Both the position numbers and the translations under genes were made by a program. This document shows positions 37,191 through 50,137 of a stretch of 64,000 nucleotides of DNA, in pieces (the stretch's first letter is position 1; each line of letters starts with the position of its first letter). Source of the stretch: Aphrophora alni (taxonomy: Eukaryota > Arthropoda > Insecta > Hemiptera > Aphrophoridae); contig OY740768.1 in the NCBI GenBank assembly GCA_963513935.1, positions 41,348,368 through 41,412,367 of the forward strand, written 5' to 3'. Under the pieces are notes generated by a model. That model was not told the DNA's origin. It ran no database searches and worked only from the letters and a program-made list of their open reading frames with translations.

Positions 37191-40100
37191 AGAAAAATAT
37201 TCAACATACTCACGCAAATATGTGTTCCAAAAATTGATTATTTTCTTCGTTGCGAGGTTTTATCGAAGACCACGTAGACCTACAGTAAGACCTCAGTAAG
37301 ACTATTCGAGAGCTAGGAATTATCTCTACATCTATTGGCGTGTATATACAAGTGTTGGCGTGTATACAAAAGAGATACAAGTCTATATTAAATGCCCGTG
37401 TTAAAATTTGTAACTGTGAGAAATATCAATTCCCAACAGAAATAAGCTTAATAACTTATTTTCGTTTAAACACATGTTTTTTTTTCTTTCTTTAGCGCTA
37501 TTACAAAAATATTTTTCATAGCTCAAAAAGTAAGTACGCCTCACTAAGAGAAAAGAAAATTATTATGCAGAATACAATATGTCTATAGAAATGTATTAAT
37601 TTAATGATAGTTAGAAATTTATTGCCTTCATTTAAGTTTATTTATTTATTTAAATTTGAGTATTGGTCTAAGTTTTATGGCGATTTAAACTGGTTCTAGA
37701 AACTTATAATTAGAGGTGATAAAATTAAGTTGAAACACCTCTAACAACTTAATTAAGCATTTGTTCTATTAAGTTATAGTGAGAACAAATCCTGACATTA
37801 ACGCAATTGATAATGTCAAACCGATTTCTGATTGTTTCCTCTACAATTAAATAATTGGAATTTAAACTACTAATTTGAATCAAATTAAGTGGAGCACGCA
37901 AAATATTGATTCTAGCCTTAGCAACTAAAACTCGCTCTCAACTTATCCCTCGATTTTGGGTTAACATCTTAACATCCTCCTTTGGGATTAAACCAGAAAA
38001 ACCTGCCCACACCCAACGAAAGCACTAACCACCAGCTATTAATTGTGTCAAATATTTTATAATTAATATTTAGTAAATTAGTTCCCTTATTACATTTCAA
38101 CATAAATCTTTTATCTGCAGAGATATAGGATTATCTATTTCTTCACTACGAACTTGCATCTCATCCTCAGATCCAGATCCTCAATTATTTGATTCTATGT
38201 GTTAAACATTGGGTGATAAACTGTTATCACTGGAATCAAATTCGAACACTACCACGAGACGAAATTCATATTTGATAGATGATATTTGAAATTTTATGAA
38301 ATATGATCTGAGGATGACGTTCAAATTATCGATACCGTTAATCCTATATTGAAAATTAGGGATTGTTGATGAGAATAAAATAAGGTAATTTAATCTGCCT
38401 AATAGTATTCATCAAAATCTTTAAGGCTAAAATAATATTTGTTATGGGATATATTTGGAAAATGACGACTTCATTAACTGGCGTATCTGTATTTTGACTT
38501 CTCATTAAACACAATTTAAATGTTTGTCTAAAAAAATATGTTATTAATGTAGATATTTTGTCAGTTTAATTATTATTAAGCATTTTTTTAAAAATTTGAA
38601 CACACTGTAAACTAAAGAAAAGCAAACAATACCAGCTTCATAAAATAATTTTAAATAAAAGACTAGAAAGTTATAACAATTCAAAATATATATTTTAAAT
38701 TTCTTTAAGTTTAATTATAAAAAATAAAATTAGATATAAAGTTATATGGAGTTATTTCAATATTTCATTTTATTCAAAATTTATTTCATTATTTAATATA
38801 TATAAATTATACATCTAAATTAATTCATTTATATATATATATATATATAAACATTACACACACGCAAGTACAAAAAATCTAGTAGGCAAGTGAATAAAAA
38901 AAACATATGAGTGGAACAACAGTGAATCATGTGATGGAAAAACAACAGTTAAAAGAAAAAAGAAAATTTCATTAGTCTTGTGAATAATCTAATAAAGTGC
39001 AGTTACCTAATATGGTATATGATATAAAGGTGAAGAAATAAATAATTCAAGTGAAATAATTTATTAAAGTTGTTCAAATAACAGGAAGAAAAGTTAATTA
39101 AATCATTCTAGACAATTACCAAAAAAAAAGAAAGGAAAATATTATCAAAGGAGAGAAACAGTAAAGATTGTGGTTAGATTAATTTAATTATATTGGTATA
39201 ACTTATTGACTTACTAAAAAATTACTAACTATAATAATCTTCATATTGAGAATATTAATACCTGCATAATTAATGAAGATAGATTAAACTATTGATCTAG
39301 TGTTTTTTTATATACATATACATACATTTTTTTTATATTTACACATTTAACATTCTATTAATTAATTGTTGTATTGTATGTTTATTTTATTTTATTTTTT
39401 TGATTCATATTAATAAAATTTTGGAAGAAGCCGGCACTGACCTAAAACCGAGAGAGACAATAACAATTTAAAAAAATATAATTATAAATTCATATAAAAG
39501 ACATTTATTTAATATTGAATATTTTATTATGTTATTAAAAAAAACCTACTTATTTAAATAATTATTTTTTTGTTTATAATTTATTTAAAATAAAATAATC
39601 AAAATCTAAGGTTGTATTACAAAGCAGAAATTAAATTTAGCCTAGGAAGCTAAGCCACATATATACGATTTTAAAGTTATTAAAATTTTGAACTATTAAC
39701 TACTTTAATTAACTAACTGATCGAAATTCACATACAAGATACACTAGGCTTTCATATCTATATATAATCTATATCTTAATGATTCAATATCTTTGAAATA
39801 ATAATTTAGAAAAATGTACTAAATGTAATAATTTAGTAAATACATTCGGAGGACTCGATTGATATCACTGTTTCGGGGCACCACATTATACTGTCTCTAT
39901 CTAATAAGTCATATAGGCTTTCCGCGTCACCAGCAGATCACAGATGATCCACTGCCATTTCAATTGCCGAAGTATTAACAATCCGCGATTGGCGATCAAG
40001 ATTGCATTGGCAACTCAAGATTCATCTCTACCCAACCAGAATACCTCTATGAATAGGGATGATACACAATTATTTACGTGTATTACTAAAATTATAAGAG

Positions 40101-41189
40101 AAAACACACTTTTATAATATTATTAATGTTTGAAAAAATGTTTTCGAGAATATTTAAATTGGGATTTTTGTACGTATCTGATATAGGAACTTAAAACACA
40201 TATTTGGACCAATTCCGGAAGAATTCAGTGAGAAAATTAAAATTAAATCAACAATTATACGGATTTCGAAAGACTAATTAATATACAATATGAAAGAAAA
40301 CCACAATTTTCCACAAGAAACAAATAAATAGACGTTTCAATGACTAAGTTATCATTCTCAGTTGTTACATGTACATAAACCTTTAACCTCAGTGTCACAA
40401 GTGTTTGACTACATGTAATAATAGCACATGTCGTTGAAATTGTCTTCCATTTGGTGACTGAAATTTCAACAAGTGTTGCTAATAGCCATTAATAAAGAAT
40501 ACAATAACAAACTTAATTTATATGGAAAAAAATCATATACACATATTATTTATTTTATTTCCACGTTAGTAGTTGATACAAATGGGTCAAATAATTGAAT
40601 GATTTCATTTTATCAAATATAGTATAGCCTATATGTTTTCTTTCTTAAAAATTAAATGTTTTGAGGAATTTATCTATAAAAAAAGTCTATCAATCTATCG
40701 TTTTTTAAAAAGTAAAATTTCAATCGTACAACGTTCCTGAGAAAGTTTTGAAAACATTACAACACAATGGATTAAATGTAAAGAAGATTATTTTATAGTC
40801 GTTACAAACGAACCCGTGTGGTGCAGGTGTTTGGTCTGGAATGGAGGATTAGCTAGTTTGTTAAATAAATGAGACAACTAACATCAAAATAACTTTTACT
40901 CTTTTGTTGTTGATCTAACTAAATCATTACAAGTACGACTGTATGATCATCACATGAAGTGACTTTAGAGCAAAAACATCACAATTTGCATCACAAAGTC
41001 GGCCATATAGAATATAAATAGTAATTATTTAATAAATTAAGATGAACACGAATTACAGTAATTTTACAACTAGTTAAGTGCTTAGATTTTCAGATACTAT
41101 TGAAACAAGTAAAATCAAAAGTAACCGGTCAAAATCTTTATAACAAGACTGTGGTGTTTTGCTGTGAATCTCACATTATCTTCCTCTTC
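37191..41189. other. Long AT-rich gene-free stretch
   Basis: No gene seen. A short inverted pair TCATCCTCAGATC (38161) / GATCTGAGGATGA (38306) spans about 150 bp. About 38,855-39,190 is purine-rich on the + strand (many A and G, few C), unlike its flanks. An AT microsatellite is at about 38,833-38,849. About 39,845-40,060 is GC-richer without an open frame. Confidence 0.45.
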
Positions 41190-41515
41190 CTTATATAGGC
41201 CAGAGCGCAGGTTCGACCGGTCTGGACACTGGAAAGAGAGACCAACGAGAGCAGTTAATTGTGGTGTATCGTTTCTTGTGTTAGCTGTTACCCCTAATAC
41301 AGTGACTGGTATTGTAACTCCAAGGTAACTGGATTAATTTGCGCACTCTCGTATCAGCTGTAATACACAATTAATTACGTGATTGCAGCCTAAAACATGA
41401 CCTACTATTATTATTGATTGATCACTAGCTGGCTGCGTTAACCAGAAGGTTTAAATTGAGATATTAGCTATGAATCGGTTCAGTAATCGATATAACCTCT
41501 GAGTGTTACAACATG
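41190..41515. promoter_or_regulatory. Candidate conserved non-coding block
   Basis: Less AT-rich than its flanks, no persistent frame, with CACAATTAATTACGTGATTG near 41366, TATTGATTGATCAC near 41414 and AGTAATCGATATAACC near 41483. These are homeodomain/PBC-like words. Assignment is by composition only. Confidence 0.2.
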
Positions 41516-41527
41516 TTGGTTCAGTCA

Positions 41528-41531
<4 letters not shown>

Positions 41532-41577
<46 letters not shown>
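41532..41577. repeat. (AT)n microsatellite
   Basis: 46 bases of uninterrupted AT dinucleotides. Confidence 0.97.
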
Positions 41578-41579
<2 letters not shown>

Positions 41580-42600
41580 CAGCTGTTAAATAATTAAGAA
41601 TAAGAACTCCCTCCAAAACCTAAATTGGTTTCAATGCTGTTTTAAAAACGCATGTCTACAGCTACTATCCTCTCTCCCCAGTACAACAGAACTTAAGGTT
41701 TATCAGATGTTTATTGTATTTCGTTTCAAGCTTTATTGTTTTGTAAGAATAAAACTTGTCAATATAGATACATAGATTTAGCCTAAAATTAATATATTCG
41801 TAAACATAGCAAATAAAACATAACAACACATCAAAATTTACAATAAATGAATAATAATAAATAATGAATGAAAAGACACAGAAGAATTCAAGTTAAATCA
41901 AATAAATACTCATATATAAATAATATAGATAAATAACAAATAAATAACAGTCACTCACTTAAGTAACTTGATGAAATTAAAATTTGTAAAACTGTACTGG
42001 TCTCTAACTTTTAAAGGTTCTTCCCTCCATTAAAGAAAATTATGGTGCATAAATTGCTTCACTATAAAATGTAATCGACTAGTAACTGAAATGAACCCGA
42101 CAATAGTAGTTGTCTATGGTTGTTTTTAAAAGATGAAATTATACTTACAATTAAGATATTATTGTCGTATATGTTTTATTTTATCCGAAATCTTATTCAT
42201 AACTAAACACACTCTAGTAATAGAAATTTACTATATAAACGTAATCTGTGCTGTTTAACACGTTAATTAAGCTTTTCTAGTATAACTGTGTACGTACGTC
42301 CTTGTTCTGGGCGTGGTAACACTTAAATTTTTAATAAAGCGTTACTCCAACTTTATACATACAGTACTTACAAGTGTTTCCCTAAAAGCAATTTTACGTA
42401 ACTGAAATTTCGTTAAGCCAGCTAAAAGCAGCTTTGTTTTGCAGGCCAAACACCATTAGCATATTATATAATGATAAATTTCTCTAGAGTAAATCTGGAT
42501 ATAGTAGTTCATAGTAGGCTGTTAAAAGAATTGAAGATTTGCAATAATATTTTTAGTTTCCGAAAACTTTAGTAGATTTTAATATAGAAGGACAATTGCC

Positions 42601-42602
<2 letters not shown>
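41578..42602. other. AT-rich stretch, no feature seen
   Basis: No gene or repeat family member recognised. Confidence 0.45.

Positions 42603-42652
<50 letters not shown>
42603..42652. repeat. Poly(A) tract, ~50 A
   Basis: Uninterrupted run of A. Could be a retroposition tail, but no element body or target duplication was found next to it; the length may also be affected by sequencing. Confidence 0.95.
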
Positions 42653-42654
<2 letters not shown>

Positions 42655-44615
42655 AGAGGTTTGATAAGTTCTTTAGAGTAGGCCTACTGTTTGATGAGCC
42701 ATGACGAAAGTCTATTATCACTATTTTATTTATTTATTTGCTTATCAACCTCCGAACACGTGTGCTAGAATCATAGAGACTCCCTATTGCTCATAGATGA
42801 CTCCAAAATGATCGGTTTCAAAATTGAAAATCTTAGTATTAGTAATCTTAACATTACGACTAAAAAGTTATTCATAACTGTTAGCAAAAAAAGTTAGTAC
42901 AAAAATGATAGTAAATGATCTTCAAAACCAATGGTTTAATTTTATTCCAAAAATCTTCAAATTAATAACTCTGAACTTTTTGTCCTTTTAATTTTGTAAT
43001 TTAAGTTCATTAATTAATTATTTTCAATGAAGTTTTGTTAATATCATCAGAGCAATTAATAAATTTTAAGATTTCAAATGTTTTTGCAACAAAAATTACG
43101 CTTTTATAAATTCGATTATGTTTTGCATAGAATTCTTTAAATTCACGACTGCTTTTGGATTTGTAAATTTCATACTACAATTTCAAATTTACAATAGTAC
43201 CTAAGCATTTTGGTTTCTTACACCCATGTGGATTAAGTGGGTGGTTTATTCGACGTGTGGTTCAAGGTTAAATTTAATTTAACATAAAAAATAAACATTT
43301 TCTACAACAGTTAAAATTACAATCATTATCACTAAATTTACTGGAAATATAATTATATTCTAAAATCTTAATTTAAGAACTCTTATAATCTTTTTTGTTG
43401 ATCAAATTATCTGAATCCGAAACCTTATCCCGTCAGTTAGTCGATTCCATATATAATCTTGATAAATAATGTCATAAGTTAGAAATCCTATGGCAAAGAT
43501 GTGTTTTCAATATATCTTCTAGTAATGGAATCGCCGCTAAGTTAAATTAGAGCGTTGCTGTGCTGGATCATCAGTTGCACAACATTACCAAAAACTGGTC
43601 TTCCACAGCAAAGCCATTTGAACCCCGAAGCAAATTTTATGTATGTTTGTAATGAATCACTTGTTGGGGCATTACACGAATTGCAACAAAAGGCCATCTG
43701 AAAAGAGTACAATTTAGTTTACTCTTTCACATTTGTAAACAATAAAAGTAAAGAGTTTGTTCGCGTAATTATTACAATATCTTACAAATGATAAATATAT
43801 GTAAACACAACTACATGGATAGTGTAGAACTGTAGAGTTGCAGTTTTTTTATAAATTGTTATAAACTTTGCGTTAAACTAATTAAATCAAAGACGCAGTG
43901 ACGTAAAACCTAAATTTTACAAAATTTCTCTCACCTTTGAAACGAACATCATTTTAAATCATGTCACTATCCTTTTTGTTGTTAGGTATACTCTACCAAA
44001 CTTCTTTTTTTTTATCATTATTTATTATTCTCAATTAACTGCATTTGGAGGCTCTATTGTGATAATTGACAATTTATTCCAAATCTTACCATTTAAAAAG
44101 ATACATCTTTTTAATAATGACAAGCACATAGTCCCTTAAAAATGTCCACTTTGATAGATATTAGCATCTTATTATTTGTAATATCTTATTATTTGTTATT
44201 TTGTAATATGTTAATGTACTTGATGCATATTCCAAATTTAATTACTCTTAAATTACTGTTTGTCAGTTTAAAAATATACCCCTCCCCCCATTTAAAATAT
44301 ATGAGATGCACTAGTTTATTTTAACATTTTAAAAATATTAGCTATTGGAAAATGTCAATTAGTTTTCTCAAAGAAGCTGAATTATTCGACACTATTCTAG
44401 GATCATTTGATCATTTTACGTGCAGTTCCACCAGTCTTATGTTTCAAGGTTCTTAAACTTAGTAGAAAATTGTGAAAAATTTTGGGAAACAATTAAGTAA
44501 TACATTCATTTTTGACTTATATGAGAACAAATTTTGAGAATTTTCTGTTCGTCTATACAACCCAAATTCTGCTCGAAATGCTCCCTTTAGACTACGAACC
44601 ACGATAGTCTAAAGG
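42653..44615. other. AT-rich stretch, no feature seen
   Basis: Contains one TAGGCCTA site (42679). The open frame at 44142-44324 looks random. Confidence 0.45.
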
Positions 44616-44704
44616 CCTCATTTCAGTAAGTACGGGTTTGGTAATCCCGAGGAAACCTAGCTGGATCTACACTTTTTCCGTGTAGTCTTGGGTTAGATCT
44701 CTCT
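44616..44704 (+). repeat. Interspersed ~240-bp repeat family, copy 9, cut by the assembly gap
   Basis: CCTCATTTCAGTAAGTACGG, GGTAATCCCGAGGAAACC, TAGCTGGATCTACAC, CGTGTAGTCTTGGGTTAGATC, then N. It is close to the family consensus as far as it goes. Confidence 0.85.
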
Positions 44705-44904
44705 NNNNNNNNNNNNNNNNNNNNNNNNNNNNNNNNNNNNNNNNNNNNNNNNNNNNNNNNNNNNNNNNNNNNNNNNNNNNNNNNNNNNNNNNNNNNNNNN
44801 NNNNNNNNNNNNNNNNNNNNNNNNNNNNNNNNNNNNNNNNNNNNNNNNNNNNNNNNNNNNNNNNNNNNNNNNNNNNNNNNNNNNNNNNNNNNNNNNNNNN
44901 NNNN
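44705..44904. other. Assembly gap, 200 N
   Basis: Exactly 200 undetermined bases, which is likely a placeholder length rather than a measured size. Confidence 0.98.
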
Positions 44905-46011
44905 GAACACAAATTTTGGATCACATTTAAAAAAAAAATTATTATTTTATATTTTATTTCACTGTAAAATATAAACAATTTAGTTATTGTTGTCGGTGTT
45001 AAAACAAAACAGTTTTAACACAATTTACCCACACAAGAATAAAAAATAAATTAAAAAATCCAATGTTATATAAATTGAATTTATACATCTGAATTGTCCA
45101 AGTAATATTTACTTATTTTAACATAGGATTTACATCAGGTTGTTTAAGTTAATAAAAAAGAAATATCACATTGTAAACTAAAATAGTTATTTTCTTGAAA
45201 TGTTTATTTGAATTTAGAAAAATAAGTTAAAAATACTCTCCAAAACTGATGAGTTTCTATGTATCCATAACAATAAAACTCAAGCAATAACACAATATCT
45301 CGAGGTTTTAAGGGCTTTGGAGTTCCCATTGTTTCTTTAAGACTACAATATAACAAGTACTTGAAAAAATACGCCGCCGCATATAAAAAGGCAATTTTGT
45401 TGAGTTAAAGAGCCACTCAGAGGCCGCAATATGGGATCCTATAAAGCTATTTATTTCCTTGCAATATGATAAAGATGTAATCTTGAAGATTTTTTAATAT
45501 TCAAGACATTCTTGTGTGCAGCGGCGCCTTCCGTCTTCAATAACCGCCATTATGAGACGTTGCTGAAGCGGGGGGACGGGGGGGCTGACGTACTCCACTC
45601 CCTAAACTTTTTTAAGCCAACCAGAAGCATATTCCACACAATCTTTATGAGTGTTTAGTAGAACTGAAACCACCTCTCCTACTTATATAATTTATATTTT
45701 ATTTATACGCTTCTTTGAATACTTTAAAAAAATCAAAATCAAACTTGTGCAATCACATTATGTTCATATAGACATAACAGTTAAATTGTTTCTAGCTTTA
45801 TATTTCTATAAAATTGAGCTAATAAAAAACTAGGATATTATTATAATACTTATATTATTGAAATTTAAATTTATTAAAAATGCAGTAGGGTTTGATCTAA
45901 AACTAGTACGAAATAAAAATCATAAACAATAATTAGAATCACAAAAAGGGTTACTGCAGATAATGATGTGTATATAATAAAACTTGTTATTATAATACAA
46001 TATGTCGGAAT
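44905..46011. other. AT-rich stretch with a GC-rich patch
   Basis: Mostly AT-rich. About 45,370-45,620 is GC-richer, with TATAAAAAGG at 45,382, CAGCGGCGCC near 45,519 and GGGGGGACGGGGGGGC near 45,570. It could be an orphan promoter-like patch, but no exon follows. Confidence 0.4.
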
Positions 46012-46256
46012 TTCATCTCTCTCTCTCTCTCTCTCTCTTCCCCCATCTTTTTCCTTGTCCTCATCTCTCTTCCTCTACCCATCTTTCCTCCTCCCTATCT
46101 CTCTATTCTCTTCATCTCTCACTTCCTCCCCATCTCCATTTCCCTCCTTCTTCCCATTTCTCTACATCTCCCCATCTCCCCATCTCACTACTTCTCCCCA
46201 TCTTTCTCTCTCTCCCCATCTTTCGTTCACTCTCTCTCTCTCTCTCTCTCTCTGTC
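46012..46256. repeat. Homopyrimidine-rich tract (CT)n with CCCCATCT units
   Basis: About 245 bp almost entirely C and T on the + strand: (CT)n at both ends and degenerate CCCATCTCTC-type words between. The overlapping Ser/Leu/Pro open frames are artefacts of composition. Confidence 0.9.
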
Positions 46257-46424
46257 TATCGCATGTACCCTTCTGGGGATATACGTCCTGGAGATACCTT
46301 GTGGGATCTCGGTAAATATAAAAGGTAGAAGTCTGATTTTTAAAAAATGTATTGCTTAATAAATAAGTATTACTCCTTATACGTTATCTCTCGAAAATTT
46401 TGATTTTGATTTTTTTTTAAATAT

Positions 46425-46565
46425 GTGTTTTGTGGGGATGTAACGGTTACGAGAGACAGAAACTTGTGGGCATGTAAGAGACAGCTTTTCTGGGGATATG
46501 ATTATTTTGTTAGAGAGAAGCTTTGCGAGGATGTGAGAGAGTGATTTACGGGGGATGTATTATTT
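46425..46565. repeat. Degenerate short tandem units TKYGGGGATGTRA-N-GAGAGA
   Basis: The words TGTGGGGATGTAA, TGTGGGCATGTAA, TCTGGGGATATGA, GCGAGGATGTGA and CGGGGGATGTAT follow one another at irregular spacing of about 24-40 bp, most followed by a GAGAGA-like word. Related wording occurs at 46,270 and at 54,322. Confidence 0.5.
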
Positions 46566-48529
46566 GTCCCACGTTTACATCTTATTGCATGTCATTATGT
46601 TTATATTTTTGTTGTTATTCGTTAAGTGATTGATTAAATTAAATTATGTTTCATATTTGTTTAAATAAATTGTAATTTATAAAGTAAATTGTAGTAAATG
46701 AAAATAACAGTATACTAACAAATTTACAAACTTTTTGATAAGTCAAGTTTTAAATTATTACTTCGGAAACAAAACTAATAATGTATAACAAAAACGCCTG
46801 GTTGATACAAGGAAGCTTCAAATGAATGTTAAATGGAAATAATCCTGAAAAACTCACTAACAATGTTTGTTTGAATTCTTTGTAATTATTGTGTTTCGTT
46901 TTACCACCACCATTTTAGAGCATTTTAAAATTATGAATCAAGACACCGCGATACTCGAACATACAATTTTATTTATTTCATTTAATAATTATCGGGATGA
47001 ACATTTAAATTAGATTTGTTACTTCCCACTCTCATCCAGGAACATTATATTATTCAAACTACAACCAAAAAAAGTTATATTTTCAACGGGACACATGAAA
47101 ATAAATAAACATATTTCTTCTCAAAATGTAACTGAGGTAAAATACATTTTGCCTATGAATTAATACCTTGTAACTTTTATTATTAGTACTGCTCAAGTTT
47201 TACACAGAAAAATATAACATAGACATAAAAATAATTATAAGTTAGAATTAAAACAGAAATTCCTATACAAATACTGTAATTTGAATCAGATCTCGAGATG
47301 CTAAAACGGTAGCGTAATATTTTTATGGTTTCCCATTAAAACATAGTAGGCCCTAAACATTTTTTTTTAAATGGGTCATAAAAACGTTAAGTCGTTCTTT
47401 ACTTTTATTTTTGCTGCCATTTTTAATTCTTTGAAGATATGACTAACCAAATGGTTAAAATAAATCAAATGTTCAGCATTAAGAAACTTACGATTAACCC
47501 TATTCGTCTATTCTGGTAGGTTACAGATGGACCTACAACTTAGTTGCGTAGGTTCAAACCTAGTTACTAAAGTTTTTTTTTTTACTGCGTGTAACTATCT
47601 CTTCTGACTTTATTAGTCTAATTGGAATACAGTAAAGAAGTTAACAAAAATAATAATAATACATTCGTACAAACTGATAATAAAATCAACTCTTTTAAGT
47701 ATAGGCCTACTTATTAGGAACGTAAAAAATAACTACATCTGGCTTTATAATTCGTTAACAGCTCTAAATACAATTAATTTGTATAAAAAATCAAAGTGCT
47801 GTTAACTTTACCACACAATTTCTGTCATGTTTATTACCCCCCATTAACAAACAAAAGTTTGGGACTAAGGGCTTGGTCGGCTACTGGTAGGTCGTAAATG
47901 CACAAGGGATGCTAGGTTTGATTTGTCAATACACTTAAGAAATAAGAAAAAACTTAAACATTAGGCGTACTACGACTATTGTTATGTATACATTTTTGAC
48001 AAAATTTAATTTAATATCGTTACCAAAAACCAACTCGATTGTTACTGCACACAAACAGGCTTCGCCTATATTGTATGATTTTTTTACCAAATTATGTCGT
48101 GTTTGGTATCATTCTTCTAATTTTTTCATTTACTGTACTTTTCAAATATTCGATGGAAATTTCCAAATTACGATCATGAAAAGAATGTTAATTTCCTATA
48201 GTGGGGACGCATAAATGAGACACAATATTGAATTAGCTGAAGGCGGAAGCGAGGCCTGGGGTTTAAACAGGTTCAAGTGGGTGTGTGTTACCTGAATAAA
48301 TTACAATAGCTTGGACTTAGAACTCAAAAATATGTCTACAGAGAAAGTTATTTATTACACGGCGGGTTGTTTGTAAGTAAAATAATTGTAAACAAGTAGA
48401 ACTTTATGGTTTAGACAACTTACAGATGGTCCTTTTCATGGGTCCAAAGTCCACTGACACTTTTCTTACCGACGGAAGTGATATTTTTACTTTTCTAAAA
48501 TTATCTGCCATAGTAATATTATATAGTTT
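46566..48529. other. AT-rich stretch without supported genes
   Basis: Nothing recognised apart from one TAGGCCTA (47702). About 47,984-48,214 carries a random-looking open frame. Confidence 0.45.
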
Positions 48530-48685
48530 ACTAGCTGGCCCGATCCGGCTTTGCACTGAGAGACAAATCAAACTTAAATGTATATAAACCAAAAAAATAT
48601 ACCAACAAATATATTTTACTATGTATTTCTTATGGGGATTTTTAGTAACAATTTAATAAAACCATGTACAAATTTGTCATTATTT
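48530..48685. other. Probable edge of a transposon-derived region
   Basis: CTAGCTGGCCCGATCCGGC (48531-48549) resembles the CTAGCTGACCCG word that recurs in many arthropod repeats. It is followed by AT-rich sequence running into the palindromic complex at 48686. Confidence 0.35.
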
Positions 48686-49249
48686 CACAAAAAGTTTAGG
48701 TTACTTGTTAAAATCTACTTCAATGTTGTTAAAAGTAGCGAAGAAATTAGTTTTTTCGTTGTAAAGTAATTAAATTTTATTGTATCTTGATGAAATTTTC
48801 ACCAAATGTGTACAAATATTAATTAATAGATGTGTTAAAATTTATTTAAATCTGTTTATTCGTTTAAATATATATATATACAAATCATCGTCTATTTTGA
48901 TATATATTTTTTAAACGAATTGAGAGATTTAAACAAAATTTACCACACTTCTTACTAATATATTTATACACATTTTGTGAAAAAATCATCAAGATATAAT
49001 AAAATTTTATTGATTTACCACAAAAAAAAAAAAACAATTTCTCTTAACTAATTAACAAAATTAAATAAAATTTAATAATTATGACAACAAAATATATACG
49101 TACATGTTGTGAAAATTTCATCAAGATACAATAAAATTTAATTACTTTACAACGAAAAAACAAATTTCTTCAAAACAACATTGAAATAAATTTCATAAAA
49201 TATATAAATAAATTTTCAAATAATAATAAAGTAACCTAAACTTTTTGTG
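48686..49249. repeat. Nested palindromic complex
   Basis: Outer arms 48686-48803 and 49109-49249 are inverted copies (CACAAAAAGTTTAGGTTAC against GTAACCTAAACTTTTTGTG). A third partial copy lies at about 48,988-49,045 in the orientation of the right arm. An inner hairpin pairs TTATTCGTTTAAATATAT (about 48,857) with TATTTTTTAAACGAATT (about 48,905). No reading frame; likely a decayed fold-back transposon. Confidence 0.75.
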
Positions 49250-49251
49250 AA

Positions 49252-50137
49252 CTTTATTGAAATGCGACGATACGCCTTTTTTAAATCATTTGCATCTCGA
49301 AAACCACCAAACGGATTTGAAATATCAAAACATTTTTGAATTCACAATTAAATTTTCTATAAACTATCAAAGCTAGACTTCTATAACTATCATATCTAGA
49401 CTAATAATAATTTAACAATTTACAACCATTTACCGCTATCGGTCTGGTTGAAAATAGTGTCAAATTATAACTTGTATAGGCCTAGTCTATTTATTTATAG
49501 ATTTTGTTAAAATTTTCAGGAAATGTTCTATATGACTATATAAAAATCATACAAAAATTTGAAAATGATATATACATAATGTTTTGATTTATGAACGTGT
49601 ATAGCAAAAATGTAAACGATTTCTAAATACTGCTATTTTTATTGGTTTATTAGGCTACATACGTTTATTAATCGCTGTAGTTATATTCTGATATACCAAA
49701 TTATATAAAATGTATAGAATTGTGAATTCAATTTTTTTTAGATAAACATCCGTTTAACGGTTCTCGAAATAAACACAATTTAGTAAACCAACGTATTCTG
49801 TTTTGATTTTCGTACAGAGAGTATACAAATTGGGTACGCGATAGTACAAAAACGCTTATATATCGAAAACTAATTATCGGAAGATATTTTTTAAAACGGA
49901 TTTGGATTCCTCATAAAATATACTATAAATTATAAATTTTATGTTTTTATGTACGGACAATTTTAACTTTTTGAATTAATTTACGCCAATGTATATTTAA
50001 AACGAATTATATACAATTCATCATGGTTTTTAATACAAACTAACCTAACAACCAGTAGCCTACTAATAAAGATTTTATAGAAAATTTTATTGTGAATTCA
50101 AATATTTTTTCAAAACAAAAATCCATCAAACGGTTAA
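49252..50137. repeat. Block duplication, copy A (~0.88 kb)
   Basis: Direct repeat of 51693-52560. Shared landmarks in order: TTTATTGAAATGC, ACGGATTTGAAATATCAAAA, TTGTATAGGCCTAGTCT, GAACGT, CGGTTCTCGAAATAAACAC, CGTACAGAGAGTATA, CGCTTATATATCGAAAAC, CATCAAACGGTTA. Inside it, the phrase AACGGATTTGAAAT and its approximate complement ATCCGTTTAACGG face each other. Confidence 0.9.

Noticed and set aside
45382..45420. TATAAAAAGG with a TCAG about 36 bases downstream, promoter-like
   Set aside because: No exon or open frame follows, and TATA words are frequent in this DNA.
45968..46328. Ser/Leu/Pro-rich open frames on the + strand
   Set aside because: Two overlapping frames are both open because the tract is C/T only; composition artefact.
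47535..47570. GGTTCAAACC box resembling a tRNA T-loop / B box
   Set aside because: The flanking bases do not form a T stem and no acceptor, D or anticodon arm can be folded.
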